The notes under the pieces are model-generated. The model was given only the letters and a program-made list of their open reading frames with translations, was not told where the DNA came from and did no database searches. This document shows positions 23,039 to 31,991 of a DNA stretch of 64,000 nt, piece after piece. Position 1 is the first letter of the stretch; every line of letters starts with the position of its first letter. Source of the stretch: Clostridia bacterium. Its GTDB lineage: Bacteria > Bacillota_A > Clostridia > Oscillospirales > CAG-272. Where the stretch lies: positions 9,935 through 73,934 of the forward strand of contig JAGBRZ010000215.1 in the NCBI GenBank assembly GCA_017632155.1, given 5' to 3'. A program made the position numbers and the translations under genes.

Positions 23039-24100
23039 ATGACGATAAGCAGCGAACTTAAAAGACAATGCGTAGAGATGAAGCAATCTGGGCAGACGGC
23101 GAGAGAAATCTACTTCAATTTCTTTTGCAGGCAGCATCCCGGCATGGCTTACGAAACCTTTCGCACAAAGCTGAAACGGTGGCAAAAACAGACATTTGCC
23201 GATGAAATGACGCTGAATGCGGGTACTTATGACGGGTTTATTGCCCACGGCGCAACGGTTCAGGTCAACGCCGACGGCGAAGTGGTGCAGGCATGGATCA
23301 AGCAGACCGCCCAAGATGACCAAATGGCACGGCTGCTGGACTTCATCAAGGAGAACACCACGCCGGTCATGGTCAGACCGCAGGACATGGGAGAAGCCGA
23401 GCCGGAGATGCTTGAAATCCCGCTTTTTGACCAGCATTTTCCACAAAATGACCATATTTCCACCTATGTGGGGCTTGTTCCCATCATTCAGTCGAAGGTT
23501 TGGGAAGAAATCAACATCATTATCGGTCAGGATATGCTCCATAACGATGACTTCCGTGGCCGCACATCGTCCGGCAGACCCATTGAGCAAGTGGACATGG
23601 TGGAAGGATGGGCATTGGCGAGGATCTTCTACTCCAACCTTATAGGGTTGGCTCTGCGCCATGCCAAAAGGGTAAAAATCATCTATTCCAAGGGAAATCA
23701 CGACGAGAGCATGAGCTGGGCGTTCGTCCAGATGCTCAAAGCCATGTTCCCGGAGGCGGAAGTGGACGATTCCCTGCGCCAGCGCAAGTGCATTTCCTGG
23801 CGTGAATGCTTCATCGGCGTCACCCACGGAGCGTACAAGAAGTCTGCGCTAACAGACCTTCGAGGTCAATTCACCATACAATTCGCATCGGAATTTGCGT
23901 CCGCCAAGGTGCGAGAGATCCACGCAGGCCACCTTCACCGCGAGGAAGAGCGCGATGTTTACGGCGTCATGTGCCGCCGACTGTCCCACAGCGGCATAGA
24001 AGATGACTGGACGGATGACGAGGGGCTTGTAGGAGCAAACAGACGGTTCATGGTATTCCGTTGGAAACCCGGCAGGCTTGCCGGAATAGATTACATCTGA
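23039..24100 (+). CDS. Metallophosphoesterase with N-terminal HTH
   Basis: The 353-residue protein has an N-terminal HTH-like segment (~1-50) followed by a calcineurin-like phosphoesterase domain. Metal-binding blocks are in order: DQH (131-133), GQD (163-165), GNHDE (219-223), H263 and GHLH (297-300). A two-metal phosphodiesterase acting on nucleic acid or nucleotides is expected. Related proteins occur in Clostridia phage morphogenesis operons, but their substrate is unknown. It starts behind AATAGGAG. Confidence 0.8.
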   Translation: MTISSELKRQCVEMKQSGQTAREIYFNFFCRQHPGMAYETFRTKLKRWQKQTFADEMTLNAGTYDGFIAHGATVQVNADGEVVQAWIKQTAQDDQMARLLDFIKENTTPVMVRPQDMGEAEPEMLEIPLFDQHFPQNDHISTYVGLVPIIQSKVWEEINIIIGQDMLHNDDFRGRTSSGRPIEQVDMVEGWALARIFYSNLIGLALRHAKRVKIIYSKGNHDESMSWAFVQMLKAMFPEAEVDDSLRQRKCISWRECFIGVTHGAYKKSALTDLRGQFTIQFASEFASAKVREIHAGHLHREEERDVYGVMCRRLSHSGIEDDWTDDEGLVGANRRFMVFRWKPGRLAGIDYI

Positions 24101-24112
24101 GGAGACGAAAAT

Positions 24113-24406
24113 ATGGAATGTCCCCACGCTTATCTTGAGCGAAACATCGACTATGTGCTCTGCGACAAAGAGCCGAAGCCCAATCCTCACGACAGGAAAT
24201 CCCTGTTCCACTCTGTCTGCGCACATCAGGCGGAGTGTCCCAAGCAGAACTGCCACAAGCTGACCTCCTCTTGGATAAACTGCGTAAAACTCGCGGAAGC
24301 CAACCAAAAGGCGTATGACGAGGTTTTTGACCGGGGAGTATCCGTACAGGAGGAAGCCCCTAAAAAGCGCACACAGCGCACCAGGAAGCCTCAGAGCGAG
24401 GATTAA
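24113..24406 (+). CDS. Cys-rich zinc-ribbon-like protein
   Basis: The 97-residue protein has six to seven Cys (CPH, LCDK, VCAHQAECPKQNCHK, NC) in its first 57 residues, likely binding zinc, and a basic Lys/Arg tail with KKRTQRTRK. It follows the metallophosphoesterase by 12 bp behind GAGGAGA. A nucleic-acid partner for that enzyme is a reasonable guess. No family recognised. Confidence 0.6.
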   Translation: MECPHAYLERNIDYVLCDKEPKPNPHDRKSLFHSVCAHQAECPKQNCHKLTSSWINCVKLAEANQKAYDEVFDRGVSVQEEAPKKRTQRTRKPQSED

Positions 24407-24417
24407 CGCAACTTGCG
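24407..24417. promoter_or_regulatory. GCAACT-type palindromic box
   Basis: CGCAACTTGCG is a near-palindrome (CGCAA-C-TTGCG) in the short gap before the next tail gene. It shares the CGCAACTT half-site with the 2695-2705 and 10436-10464 elements. Confidence 0.35.
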
Positions 24418-24447
24418 CAACACAAACACAGTCTGAAGGAGATTTAT

Positions 24448-25038
24448 ATGGCTGTATATGACATCAACATTACCGCAGAAGACATCAAAGCCGCCGCTTC
24501 CCATACGCCACTGTCCACCAAGGAGAGCCTGACGAGAGCGATTGCGGAACTGTGCATTGAGCCGGTGGAAGTGAAAGCGGATGACGCCACTCCCCTGCCG
24601 CCCATGTTCCGGGAGAATAGGAAACTGCGGATGCAGTTCCAAATGGGGCTTCTCGCTTCCCTTTTGGGGCGAGGGTATGCGCAGCAGACGGTGAGAGTCC
24701 GCACGGAAGAGGGCTTTGACGAGCGACCCCTTGCCTGTTGCATGGACGAGGACGAATACCAGAAGTGGGCATCGTCCCATGTGATGAATCAGCTTGAGCG
24801 GCTGAAAAAGAACAAGGAAGCCGAGGTCGTAAATAAGGTCTTTGACTTCCTGTACGACTACAAGGCCATGGAAGTGATGCTGATGGGCGCGATCAAGGAC
24901 GCTCTGGAAGTGCGCAACGACCCCTTTAACCGGGCGATGCAGTATTTCGGCACTTCCGCCATCCAGTCGGCGATGGACAGCATGGTGGACGGCGAGTTCA
25001 AGCGGTTCATGGAATCGAGGAGTGAGAACAATGCCTGA
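24448..25038 (+). CDS. Tail-module protein, unknown
   Basis: The 196-residue protein is mainly helical, with a Leu-rich central part (FQMGLLASLLGRGY) and a charged C-terminus. It lies ahead of the putative tail terminator and tube genes, so it is probably a connector or tail-completion component. GAAGGAG lies before the ATG and its end overlaps the next gene. Confidence 0.55.
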   Translation: MAVYDINITAEDIKAAASHTPLSTKESLTRAIAELCIEPVEVKADDATPLPPMFRENRKLRMQFQMGLLASLLGRGYAQQTVRVRTEEGFDERPLACCMDEDEYQKWASSHVMNQLERLKKNKEAEVVNKVFDFLYDYKAMEVMLMGAIKDALEVRNDPFNRAMQYFGTSAIQSAMDSMVDGEFKRFMESRSENNA

Positions 25039-25714
25039 CGAGTGGGTAGGCGCAGAACCGACGATAGACAGCCCCTACTATCCGTATCGGAAAGTAGTTG
25101 AAGCTGACACTCTCGCCGGGATGGAGCAGATACCGTACATCCTGTGCCGGTATCTGATGGACTTGCCGGATGGAAAAGGGTATCAGCCCCCCAGCCACAA
25201 CAAGTATCCCCGCGCACGGCTGAAGAAACTGCTGTACTGGGACACTCCCCTTCCGTTGGAAAAGCCCATGCCGTCTGCGTCGCAGATCCGGCAGTTGTTC
25301 TTTGACCCGGAGAACCCGGACAGACCGCCTGACCCTGACCGTGGATACCGCATCTTTCCGCAGAACACGGTGCAGCAGAGCCTTGCCAACAGCAAGAGCC
25401 TGATCCGCGTTTATCTGAGCGACGCTTCCGTGCTGGAGCGAAACGGTATGTTCATCACCCGGCAGGATGTCATCTTCGACATCGTGGTGAATGTGGGCAT
25501 TGAGAGCAACACCGGCATGACGGCATCCAGCCGAGCCTACGACATACTCCAGTGCATCAAGGAAGCCACGTCCGGCGTGAACTTCGGAGGCGTTGGGCCG
25601 CTGACCATGCGGCGCATAACGAAGATTGATGACGAGCGGTACAACCTGGGCTACAAGCTCTACTGCTACATCGACTGGGCTGGCGACGCACCGAATCCAT
25701 ACTTCATGTACTGA
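25031..25714 (+). CDS. Tail completion/terminator-like protein
   Basis: The 227-residue protein has a C-terminal half (~110-225) with alternating strands and a helix (RVYLSDASVLE, VIFDIVVNVGIES, AYDILQCIKEA, YKLYCYIDW) reminiscent of tail terminator folds. ATG 25031 behind GAGGAG is chosen over the longer frame. The stop is followed by a repeat-containing gap and then two more tail genes. Assignment is by fold pattern and position. Confidence 0.5.
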   Translation: MPDEWVGAEPTIDSPYYPYRKVVEADTLAGMEQIPYILCRYLMDLPDGKGYQPPSHNKYPRARLKKLLYWDTPLPLEKPMPSASQIRQLFFDPENPDRPPDPDRGYRIFPQNTVQQSLANSKSLIRVYLSDASVLERNGMFITRQDVIFDIVVNVGIESNTGMTASSRAYDILQCIKEATSGVNFGGVGPLTMRRITKIDDERYNLGYKLYCYIDWAGDAPNPYFMY

Positions 25715-25765
25715 CACTTTTCATATAAGTATATCTGCACGAAAACCACACTTTTCATACAAGTA
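25714..25765. repeat. Direct repeats in a late intergenic gap
   Basis: ACACTTTTCATATAAGTA (25714-25731) and ACACTTTTCATACAAGTA (25748-25765) differ at one base, with 34-bp period. ATCTGCACGAAA (25734-25745) lies between them and resembles the leader motif of the leftward array. TACAAT (25764-25769) could serve as a -10. A promoter or operator for the tail tube genes is possible. Confidence 0.4.
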
Positions 25766-25785
25766 CAATGCCGAAGGAGATTTAT

Positions 25786-26592
25786 ATGGCATTTGCTGAT
25801 AAATACCGTCAACAGATTCAAATGAACGCCCCTGTCGTTTACGAGGGTCTGGAATTTCACCCGCTGACGGTGCGGGACTACTCGCTTTACGCAAACACCA
25901 AACCGGCATTTGAACTGATGCTTTCATCCCTGAGCGATCCCAAACTGGCTCGATTATCATGGTGTGCGTGTCTGTGGGAACTGGACAGACGATGCGAACA
26001 GCAGACGGGAACACCCGGAATGTTTCTGACCGGGGTAATGTACGTCATGGCGGTGGCGTTGCGGCTCGACGTTACGGCAGACGGAAGTTTCCAGATGCGC
26101 CCTGTGTTCGCCCAGTCCGGGGAACTGAACGCTATCATGATTGGGAATCCTCAGATGGACTACGCACTGTTCAATATGCGGCAAATGGACGATGTACGGC
26201 AGATCATAGCCGCTCAGAACGACTATGAGATACCTGACGAGAACTGGAACCCGGAACTCGTAAAGGCGGCGCAGGATAACGCAAGACGGCATGGGTCGGA
26301 TGTCAAGTACGACTTTGAAGATCTGGTCTATTCCGTAGCGCTACACGCCCATTGCCGAGCATCTGAGATCTACGACTGGACAATAAGGGAGTTCCACAAG
26401 ACACAGGCCGCAATCGACCGCAGCTACGGACACCTGATCTACACGCTGGCGGAAAAGAGCGGATATGTGACCTTCAAAAAAGGAAACCCCTACCCCACAT
26501 GGAAGTTCGACCGCAAGAACGATATGCCCTTCGGCTTTGTTTCCATTTCGGAACTGGACGAGGGTGCAAAGGGGCTTGTGGCCGGAACATAA
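25786..26592 (+). CDS. Tail-module protein, unknown
   Basis: The 268-residue mostly helical protein starts at ATG 25786 behind GAAGGAG; the longer frame is rejected. It contains LEFHPLTVRDYSLYAN near the N-terminus, a motif type seen in proteins adjacent to tail tubes, and an Asp/Asn-rich middle. It lies directly upstream of the tail tube gene. It could be a tail assembly chaperone, though chaperones usually follow the tube gene. Confidence 0.5.
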   Translation: MAFADKYRQQIQMNAPVVYEGLEFHPLTVRDYSLYANTKPAFELMLSSLSDPKLARLSWCACLWELDRRCEQQTGTPGMFLTGVMYVMAVALRLDVTADGSFQMRPVFAQSGELNAIMIGNPQMDYALFNMRQMDDVRQIIAAQNDYEIPDENWNPELVKAAQDNARRHGSDVKYDFEDLVYSVALHAHCRASEIYDWTIREFHKTQAAIDRSYGHLIYTLAEKSGYVTFKKGNPYPTWKFDRKNDMPFGFVSISELDEGAKGLVAGT

Positions 26593-26619
26593 CTCAAACA
26601 ATAAGGAGTGAAAAAACCT

Positions 26620-27759
26620 ATGGCTTTCACCTTCAAACCCGAAGAGCTTTTCTCCAAGGGTATCGTTTACGCCGAGTTCTTTGATCCCGCCACCGACGAT
26701 CTGCTGGGCTACTCCCGGTATGTCGCCGACTTCGGTCTGGCCGGTTCCATGAACAACGGCGAAGTGGTGGCTGGCCCCGGTGCTGCTCTGGTAATGATGA
26801 TCCCCGACACCACTCGACTGAACATCACCGCCACCACAGCCGACTCCGCCCTGAACAACATGGCTCTGCCTGTGGGCGGCGTTGTAGCCGGTAACGGCAC
26901 TGTTGAAACCACCATTCCCATCACCGCCTCCGGCGCTTCCCTGGCTCTGACCAACGCCGCCGCCCCTCTTGGCGGACAGAACGGCGCTGTAGCCTACGTT
27001 CTGACCTCTTCCGGCTCCGACAGAGCCGAGGTCGAAGCCCAGAGCGGCATCGCCCACGCCGTTGACGAGAACGGCATCATCCAGGACTTCACCGCCGTAG
27101 CGTCCAACACCTACTGCGTGAAGTATTTCTACCAGAACAGCTCTGCCCAGCAGCTCACCGTTCCCGCCCTGTACGCCCCCAAGGTAGTGCGGGCGCACTT
27201 CGCCGTGAACTGCTACTCCAAGAGCACCGGAAAGGATGTACTGGCTTCCAGCCTGTACAAAATCCGCCACTACGTTTTCCCCTACTATATGTTCACCAAC
27301 CCCATGGAGGACACCCTGTCCCAGACGGCCACCGGCACTGTCAATCTGAGCGGCACTTGCCTGTCCTATCAGGAAGCTGCCAGCGAGGGCGTATGCAATG
27401 TGGAGTCTGCCGGTATCTACGGCTATGTGGTTGACGAGTATGTGGGCGAGAACACCTCCACCGCCGCCGTGGACGGCATCTACTTCGTCGGCCTTGGCTC
27501 CGGCGTGAGCATCGTGAAGTCCACCTCCATGAGCCTGCCTGTGCGGTACAGCATCAACGGCGCTCTGGCCCCCGTCTCCGACATGAGCCAGGTGACTTTC
27601 GCCGCCGGTTCTTCCGTGGTCAGCTTCGCCGACTCTCACAGCAATGTGATGTCCGCCGGTGCTTCCGCTGGCAACACCACCGTGACCGTGACTGTGACCA
27701 ACAGCCGGACTGGTGCGACCTACAGCGACACGATCCCCGTGACCGTGACCAACTCCTGA
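26620..27759 (+). CDS. Major tail (tube) protein with Ig-like C-terminus
   Basis: The 379-residue protein is Ala/Thr/Gly-rich with high-expression codon use like the capsid gene. The N-terminal ~290 residues should form the tail-tube beta-fold. The last ~85 residues (PVSDMSQVTFAAGSSVVSFA, then TTVTVTVTNSRTG) look like a Big2-type Ig domain displayed on the tube, as in several siphoviruses. ATG 26620 lies 11 nt after AAGGAG; the in-frame GTG at 26608 overlaps that site and is unlikely. It precedes the tape measure gene by two positions. Confidence 0.7.
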   Translation: MAFTFKPEELFSKGIVYAEFFDPATDDLLGYSRYVADFGLAGSMNNGEVVAGPGAALVMMIPDTTRLNITATTADSALNNMALPVGGVVAGNGTVETTIPITASGASLALTNAAAPLGGQNGAVAYVLTSSGSDRAEVEAQSGIAHAVDENGIIQDFTAVASNTYCVKYFYQNSSAQQLTVPALYAPKVVRAHFAVNCYSKSTGKDVLASSLYKIRHYVFPYYMFTNPMEDTLSQTATGTVNLSGTCLSYQEAASEGVCNVESAGIYGYVVDEYVGENTSTAAVDGIYFVGLGSGVSIVKSTSMSLPVRYSINGALAPVSDMSQVTFAAGSSVVSFADSHSNVMSAGASAGNTTVTVTVTNSRTGATYSDTIPVTVTNS

Positions 27760-27771
27760 GAAACCTAAAAG

Positions 27772-27797
27772 CCCCGGCCCATTCCGGGTCGGGGCAG
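27772..27797. terminator. Hairpin after tail tube gene
   Basis: GCCCCGGCCC (27772-27781 region) pairs with GGGTCGGGGC ending near 27796. The T-run is short, so this is a partial terminator that would lower expression of genes downstream of the abundant tube protein. Confidence 0.6.
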
Positions 27798-27816
27798 TTT
27801 CCTATGTTTCCACTTT

Positions 27817-27853
27817 ATTCCCCAGAATCCAAAAACTTTGGGTTTTGGGGAAT
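27817..27853 (+). promoter_or_regulatory. Long hairpin before the ribosome site
   Basis: ATTCCCCA (27817-27824) pairs with TGGGGAAT (27846-27853) and GAATCC with GGGTTT inside it, giving a 14-bp stem ending ~8 bp before AAAGGAGG. It may protect mRNA or set translation of the next gene. Confidence 0.4.
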
Positions 27854-27876
27854 GGATTGGAAAGGAGGGTAAGGAT

Positions 27877-28431
27877 ATGGCGAGTCTTACATTCAAAATT
27901 GATTGGCCTGATGCGGAAATAACGCAGGAACTGGAAAAAGCAATCGCAGACCTTGCCCCCGTTGTGCAGTCAGCTATGGAAGATGTCGGGGCTGATGCCA
28001 AAGCCCTTCTGATAGAGCATATTCAAGCCGACGTGTACGACAAATTTGACCCGCACGAGTATATCCGGCGCTATGGGGGCGGCATACTGGACGAGAATGC
28101 AATGAAGATACCGTACGCGCTTGCACAATCGCAGGGTTCGATGCTAAGAGGCTTGATGACCTTGCGGTATTCCCCTGACGGCTCCAGTAGCCAGTGGGAA
28201 AACCCAGCAGGCGGCGATGAACTGATCGGGCGTATCGAAAGTGGAAGCGGATATGAGTGGAGCAGACGCCCCGGCCCCCGCCCCTTCTGGCAAAAGTTTG
28301 TGAATGAGCTTACGGATGGGCAGGCGTTCGCACACGCATTCGACAACGCAATGGCAATGCGGCTCGGAGCGGATTATGAGGGAAGTTCCGTTGTAGTGAG
28401 AGAAGCCGGAGACGGAGAGTACGACAGTTAA
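27877..28431 (+). CDS. HK97 gp10-like neck/tail protein
   Basis: The 184-residue protein has an N-terminal helix and IDWPDAEITQELEKAI, then HIQADVYDKFDPHEYIRRYG and a late RRPGPRPFW box. These resemble the HK97-gp10-like family of head-tail joining or minor tail proteins. Unusually it lies between tail tube and tape measure, where assembly chaperones are expected. ATG 27877 behind AAGGAGGG is clear; the longer frame is dismissed. Confidence 0.5.
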   Translation: MASLTFKIDWPDAEITQELEKAIADLAPVVQSAMEDVGADAKALLIEHIQADVYDKFDPHEYIRRYGGGILDENAMKIPYALAQSQGSMLRGLMTLRYSPDGSSSQWENPAGGDELIGRIESGSGYEWSRRPGPRPFWQKFVNELTDGQAFAHAFDNAMAMRLGADYEGSSVVVREAGDGEYDS

Positions 28432-28444
28432 GAGAGGGTAGCCG

Positions 28445-31400
28445 ATGGCAAAGATTAACCTAAACATTGATGCCAAAGCAAATGATGCGAAAAAGGCATT
28501 GGATGATCTCAAAAAATATGCAAACTCTCTGTTCGGAGCTGGGAACAAGATCGATATTGGCATAGATGCCAAAGACGCTACGGCCATTGCAAAAGCCGCC
28601 AACGCCCTCGCAGCACTTCAGAGGGCGCAGAATCAGGCAGCGGCGGCTACTCAAAAAACTGCCCAGGCAGAGGCAAAAGCTACTGCCGAAACCGCCAAAT
28701 ACGGGCAACAGTTAGAAAAAACAAGACAAGCACAAGAGAGAACTTCGCAGGCGCAGGAGAGAACGACTCAGGCCAAAGAGCGTACAACCCAGGCGGAACT
28801 GAGACTACAGACCGAGCAGGAAAAAACCAACCGGGCTATGATGGGCGGCGTAGGAGCTGCGGATGCCCTTGCGGTAGCCCTGGGCAACATTGCGGCCAGA
28901 GCGTTCCATCTGGTCATTAGTAAGATAACCCAGTCACTGAGGGAAGCCGTGTCCACCATGAAGGATGTGGACACCCAGCTCACCAACATCTCCAAGGTCA
29001 GCGGTATCACGGGTCAGGCGCTTGCCGACATGGGCGAGAGAGCCTACGAAACCGCCAGCAAATACGGTGTAAGCGCGGACGAGTTCCTGTCCTCTGTTTA
29101 CACATTCCAAAAAGCGGGTCTTGGGCCGAGCGCCGAAGCAATGGGCGAACTGGCCGTCAAGACCATGCTGGTGGGCGATACCACGGCGGATGTGGCGTCC
29201 AAGTTCCTGATCTCCGCCAATGCCGCATGGAAATTCGGCGGCGATATGGAAAAGCTGAGTAAGATTGTTGACGAAGCGGACTATATCAACAACAACTACG
29301 CCACCGACCTTCAGAAACTGTCCGAAGGTCTGCCCCGCGTGGCATCCGTTGCGGCGCAGGCCGGGATGTCGGCGGAGGAAACGCTGGCGGCTATCGGAAC
29401 AATCACTGCCGTAACCCAGGAGTCAGGTACAAAGAGCGCCACCGCGCTCCGCGCTCTGATTTTGAACATCGAAGGTCAGGTCGGCGAGTTCGTTGACGAG
29501 ACCGGCGAATCCTTTGAGGTAACGGAGGAAAGCGTAAAGTCCCTTCAGGGCTTGATGGAGAAGTACGCCAAGGCGGAACTGGATGCGGCGAGAGCGTCCG
29601 GCGAACTCATCAACCCCATGACCGCCATCAAAGCTCTGTTTGAGGGCATGGCGAACTCCGACCTGAACGATCAGGATTTGTTCGCGTTACTGTCCGGCAT
29701 GGGCGGCAAGCTCCGCACCAACCAACTGACGGCGCTCGTTCAGAACTATGAACTGTTCGGCGAAATGCTGGACAAGATTGCCGACAGCGCAGGCACGGCG
29801 GACAACGAAATTGCCCTGATGATGGACTCCTGGGAACGCAAGACCCAGGTGCTCAAAAACACATGGACGGAACTCGTTGCCAACATCGTAAGCACAGACG
29901 CCATCAAAGGGGCTATTGGTGGGCTTACAGAGTTTCTTGAAGGAATAAACGATCAGTTCGCTACGGCAACCGAGAGAACTGCTTCTGCTTATTCTGACGC
30001 GAATAAAGAAATTCAGGATCTTCAAAGCCGTTCCGAGAGTCTGACCGACATTGAAAAAAGACGGCTTGAATACTTGCAGTCTCAGGTAACTGCGCTGAAG
30101 GAGCAGGCAGACGAGGCTGCAAAAGCTGACGCAAGGGCAACACAGCGAAAGCTGACTGCTACTGATTATTCTTATTACAACGAACAAGGCGCTCGTGTTG
30201 CAAGATACGGAGCGACCGGCGATACTGCTGCCCTATACAATATGCGCGGGGAATACCGCGACACAAGCGTACTGGCATCGCAGGGAGACCTTCAAGGATA
30301 CAAAGAGGGACTTAATGAAATCATCAAGTCCTATCAGAGTATCTACGATCAAGTCATTAAAGTCCGCACAGCCGGGGAAGAACTTACCGCCAATCAGCAG
30401 CAGTTTGTCAGCGAGTTTGAAGACCTTCAAACCGTTTACGAATCCAACATCGCAAGCGTCCAAGACCTTGGTAATGGGTACGACGCTCTTATTGACAAAA
30501 ACGGCGAAGTTGTTGCGTATGTTGAAAACTATGAGCAGGCCAACAAGCGGGTAGAAGATACCGAAAAAGCCGTTCAAGAAGAACTTGACCAACTTATTCC
30601 CGGTGTGGAAGAGGCAAAGCTGGAAGCCCAAGGCTTTGCCGATATGTTTAAGACTGCGGCCACAAATATCGGAGAAGTGCAGGCTGCGCTTGAAGGGCTT
30701 ACTTTCCCCAACTGGCCTGGATTTGCTTCCGGCACGAAGAACGCCCCCGGTGGCCCGACCCTTGTAAACGAGCTTGGCCCGGAGCTTATCAGCGAGAACG
30801 GTAAAGCCTACATCGCCAACGGCGGCGCACCGGCTGTTGTCAACCTCTCACGCGGAGCGATTGTTCTTACCGCAGAGGAAACCAAAACAGCCCTCAAAGG
30901 CGGTATGCCCATCCACGCTGCTGCGGCTGGTGCATTCATGGGGGATTTCGGCTCCGTAACGCCAGTTGTCAAGAAAGATGCTGCTGGCGGATACGATGTT
31001 ACGCTCCCGCTTTATGAGAATGCTCCTGGCGGAAAAGGAACATTCAGGCTTGTTGTCGATACGCCTGACGGGAAAATGCCGGGAAGCAAAAGTGGAGACT
31101 CCGGCAGCGGAAAAGGTGGCGGCGGTAAGGGCGGAGGCTCGTCCGTACCGGCAAAGTCCCTTGAGGAACTGGTCAAGGAGTTCAACGGTCTCCTGTCCAA
31201 CCTCGACAAGCAGGCGAAACTCGCCAACAATCAGGGCGATTACGCCAAAGAAGCGGAACTCTACGAAAAGGCGCAGGAAGCCATCAAGAAGATGGTGGAC
31301 GAGTACCGCAAAGCCGGTTATGCGGACGATTCTGACGAAATCCTCGATCTGCTCAACAAAAACTACGACTACGCCAACAAGCAACTCACGCTGTACCAGA

Positions 31401-31975
31401 CCAAATGGGACGATCTCATCAAGGCTCTTGACGCAGATACCGCAGCGCAGGACGCCGCCAACAAACTGGCGGAGAAACAGCAGGCGGTAGAGGACGCAAG
31501 GGAAGCCCTTGCCAACGCACAGCGGCAAAGAACCACAAGGATCTACAACGCCGCTACCGGGCAGTGGGAATGGGTAGCCGACCAGAAAGCGGTCAACTCC
31601 GCCCAGAAAAACCTTGAGTCGGCTGAGAAAAACTACGCCGACGAGGTAAAAAGTCAGGCTCTCGCAGAGCTGAAAGCCATGCGGGACACCGTTGTTGACC
31701 TGAACGATGTAGTCCTCGGCCCCGCCCTTTCTTCCGTGGTGATGATGGCGCAGAACAGCGCGGAGTTCCAGAATTTTGCCCGTGCGCTGAACGCCGTTTT
31801 CGGTGTGGGCACGTTCCTGAACTCCACCGAAGGAACGACAAAGGCGATTTCCACGGCGGACAGCCACGATGTCATTTATTCTTTCGGGAATGTGACGTTG
31901 ACAGCGGATCAGGCGGCGAACATGAGCGTGGCGGAGCTGGCAAAGATGCTGAGTGTGCTGAAGCTCACTTCCTGA
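28445..31975 (+). CDS. Tail tape measure protein
   Basis: This 1176-residue protein is the longest in the window. An N-terminal coiled coil of KTAQAEAKA / RTTQAKERTTQAE-type repeats (~50-120) precedes a TP901-type tape-measure core (~175-370: TNISKVSGITGQALADMGER, ASKYGVSADEFLSSVYTF). Long helical stretches, a Gly/Ser/Lys linker (~880-900) and a final coiled coil follow. It sets tail length; at ~1.5 angstrom per residue the tail would be roughly 175 nm. It starts behind GAGAGGG, 13 bp after the neck gene. Confidence 0.93.
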   Translation: MAKINLNIDAKANDAKKALDDLKKYANSLFGAGNKIDIGIDAKDATAIAKAANALAALQRAQNQAAAATQKTAQAEAKATAETAKYGQQLEKTRQAQERTSQAQERTTQAKERTTQAELRLQTEQEKTNRAMMGGVGAADALAVALGNIAARAFHLVISKITQSLREAVSTMKDVDTQLTNISKVSGITGQALADMGERAYETASKYGVSADEFLSSVYTFQKAGLGPSAEAMGELAVKTMLVGDTTADVASKFLISANAAWKFGGDMEKLSKIVDEADYINNNYATDLQKLSEGLPRVASVAAQAGMSAEETLAAIGTITAVTQESGTKSATALRALILNIEGQVGEFVDETGESFEVTEESVKSLQGLMEKYAKAELDAARASGELINPMTAIKALFEGMANSDLNDQDLFALLSGMGGKLRTNQLTALVQNYELFGEMLDKIADSAGTADNEIALMMDSWERKTQVLKNTWTELVANIVSTDAIKGAIGGLTEFLEGINDQFATATERTASAYSDANKEIQDLQSRSESLTDIEKRRLEYLQSQVTALKEQADEAAKADARATQRKLTATDYSYYNEQGARVARYGATGDTAALYNMRGEYRDTSVLASQGDLQGYKEGLNEIIKSYQSIYDQVIKVRTAGEELTANQQQFVSEFEDLQTVYESNIASVQDLGNGYDALIDKNGEVVAYVENYEQANKRVEDTEKAVQEELDQLIPGVEEAKLEAQGFADMFKTAATNIGEVQAALEGLTFPNWPGFASGTKNAPGGPTLVNELGPELISENGKAYIANGGAPAVVNLSRGAIVLTAEETKTALKGGMPIHAAAAGAFMGDFGSVTPVVKKDAAGGYDVTLPLYENAPGGKGTFRLVVDTPDGKMPGSKSGDSGSGKGGGGKGGGSSVPAKSLEELVKEFNGLLSNLDKQAKLANNQGDYAKEAELYEKAQEAIKKMVDEYRKAGYADDSDEILDLLNKNYDYANKQLTLYQTKWDDLIKALDADTAAQDAANKLAEKQQAVEDAREALANAQRQRTTRIYNAATGQWEWVADQKAVNSAQKNLESAEKNYADEVKSQALAELKAMRDTVVDLNDVVLGPALSSVVMMAQNSAEFQNFARALNAVFGVGTFLNSTEGTTKAISTADSHDVIYSFGNVTLTADQAANMSVAELAKMLSVLKLTS

Positions 31976-31991
31976 GACGGGAGGAAATCAA

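Noticed and set aside
26341..27639. 432-codon minus-strand open frame
   Set aside because: Shadow of the tail tube gene; Gly/His-rich composition is typical of antisense frames.
26593..28444. Frameshifted tail assembly chaperone pair
   Set aside because: Between tube and tape measure there is only one gene (27877-28431) and no slippery heptamer feeding a second frame was found.
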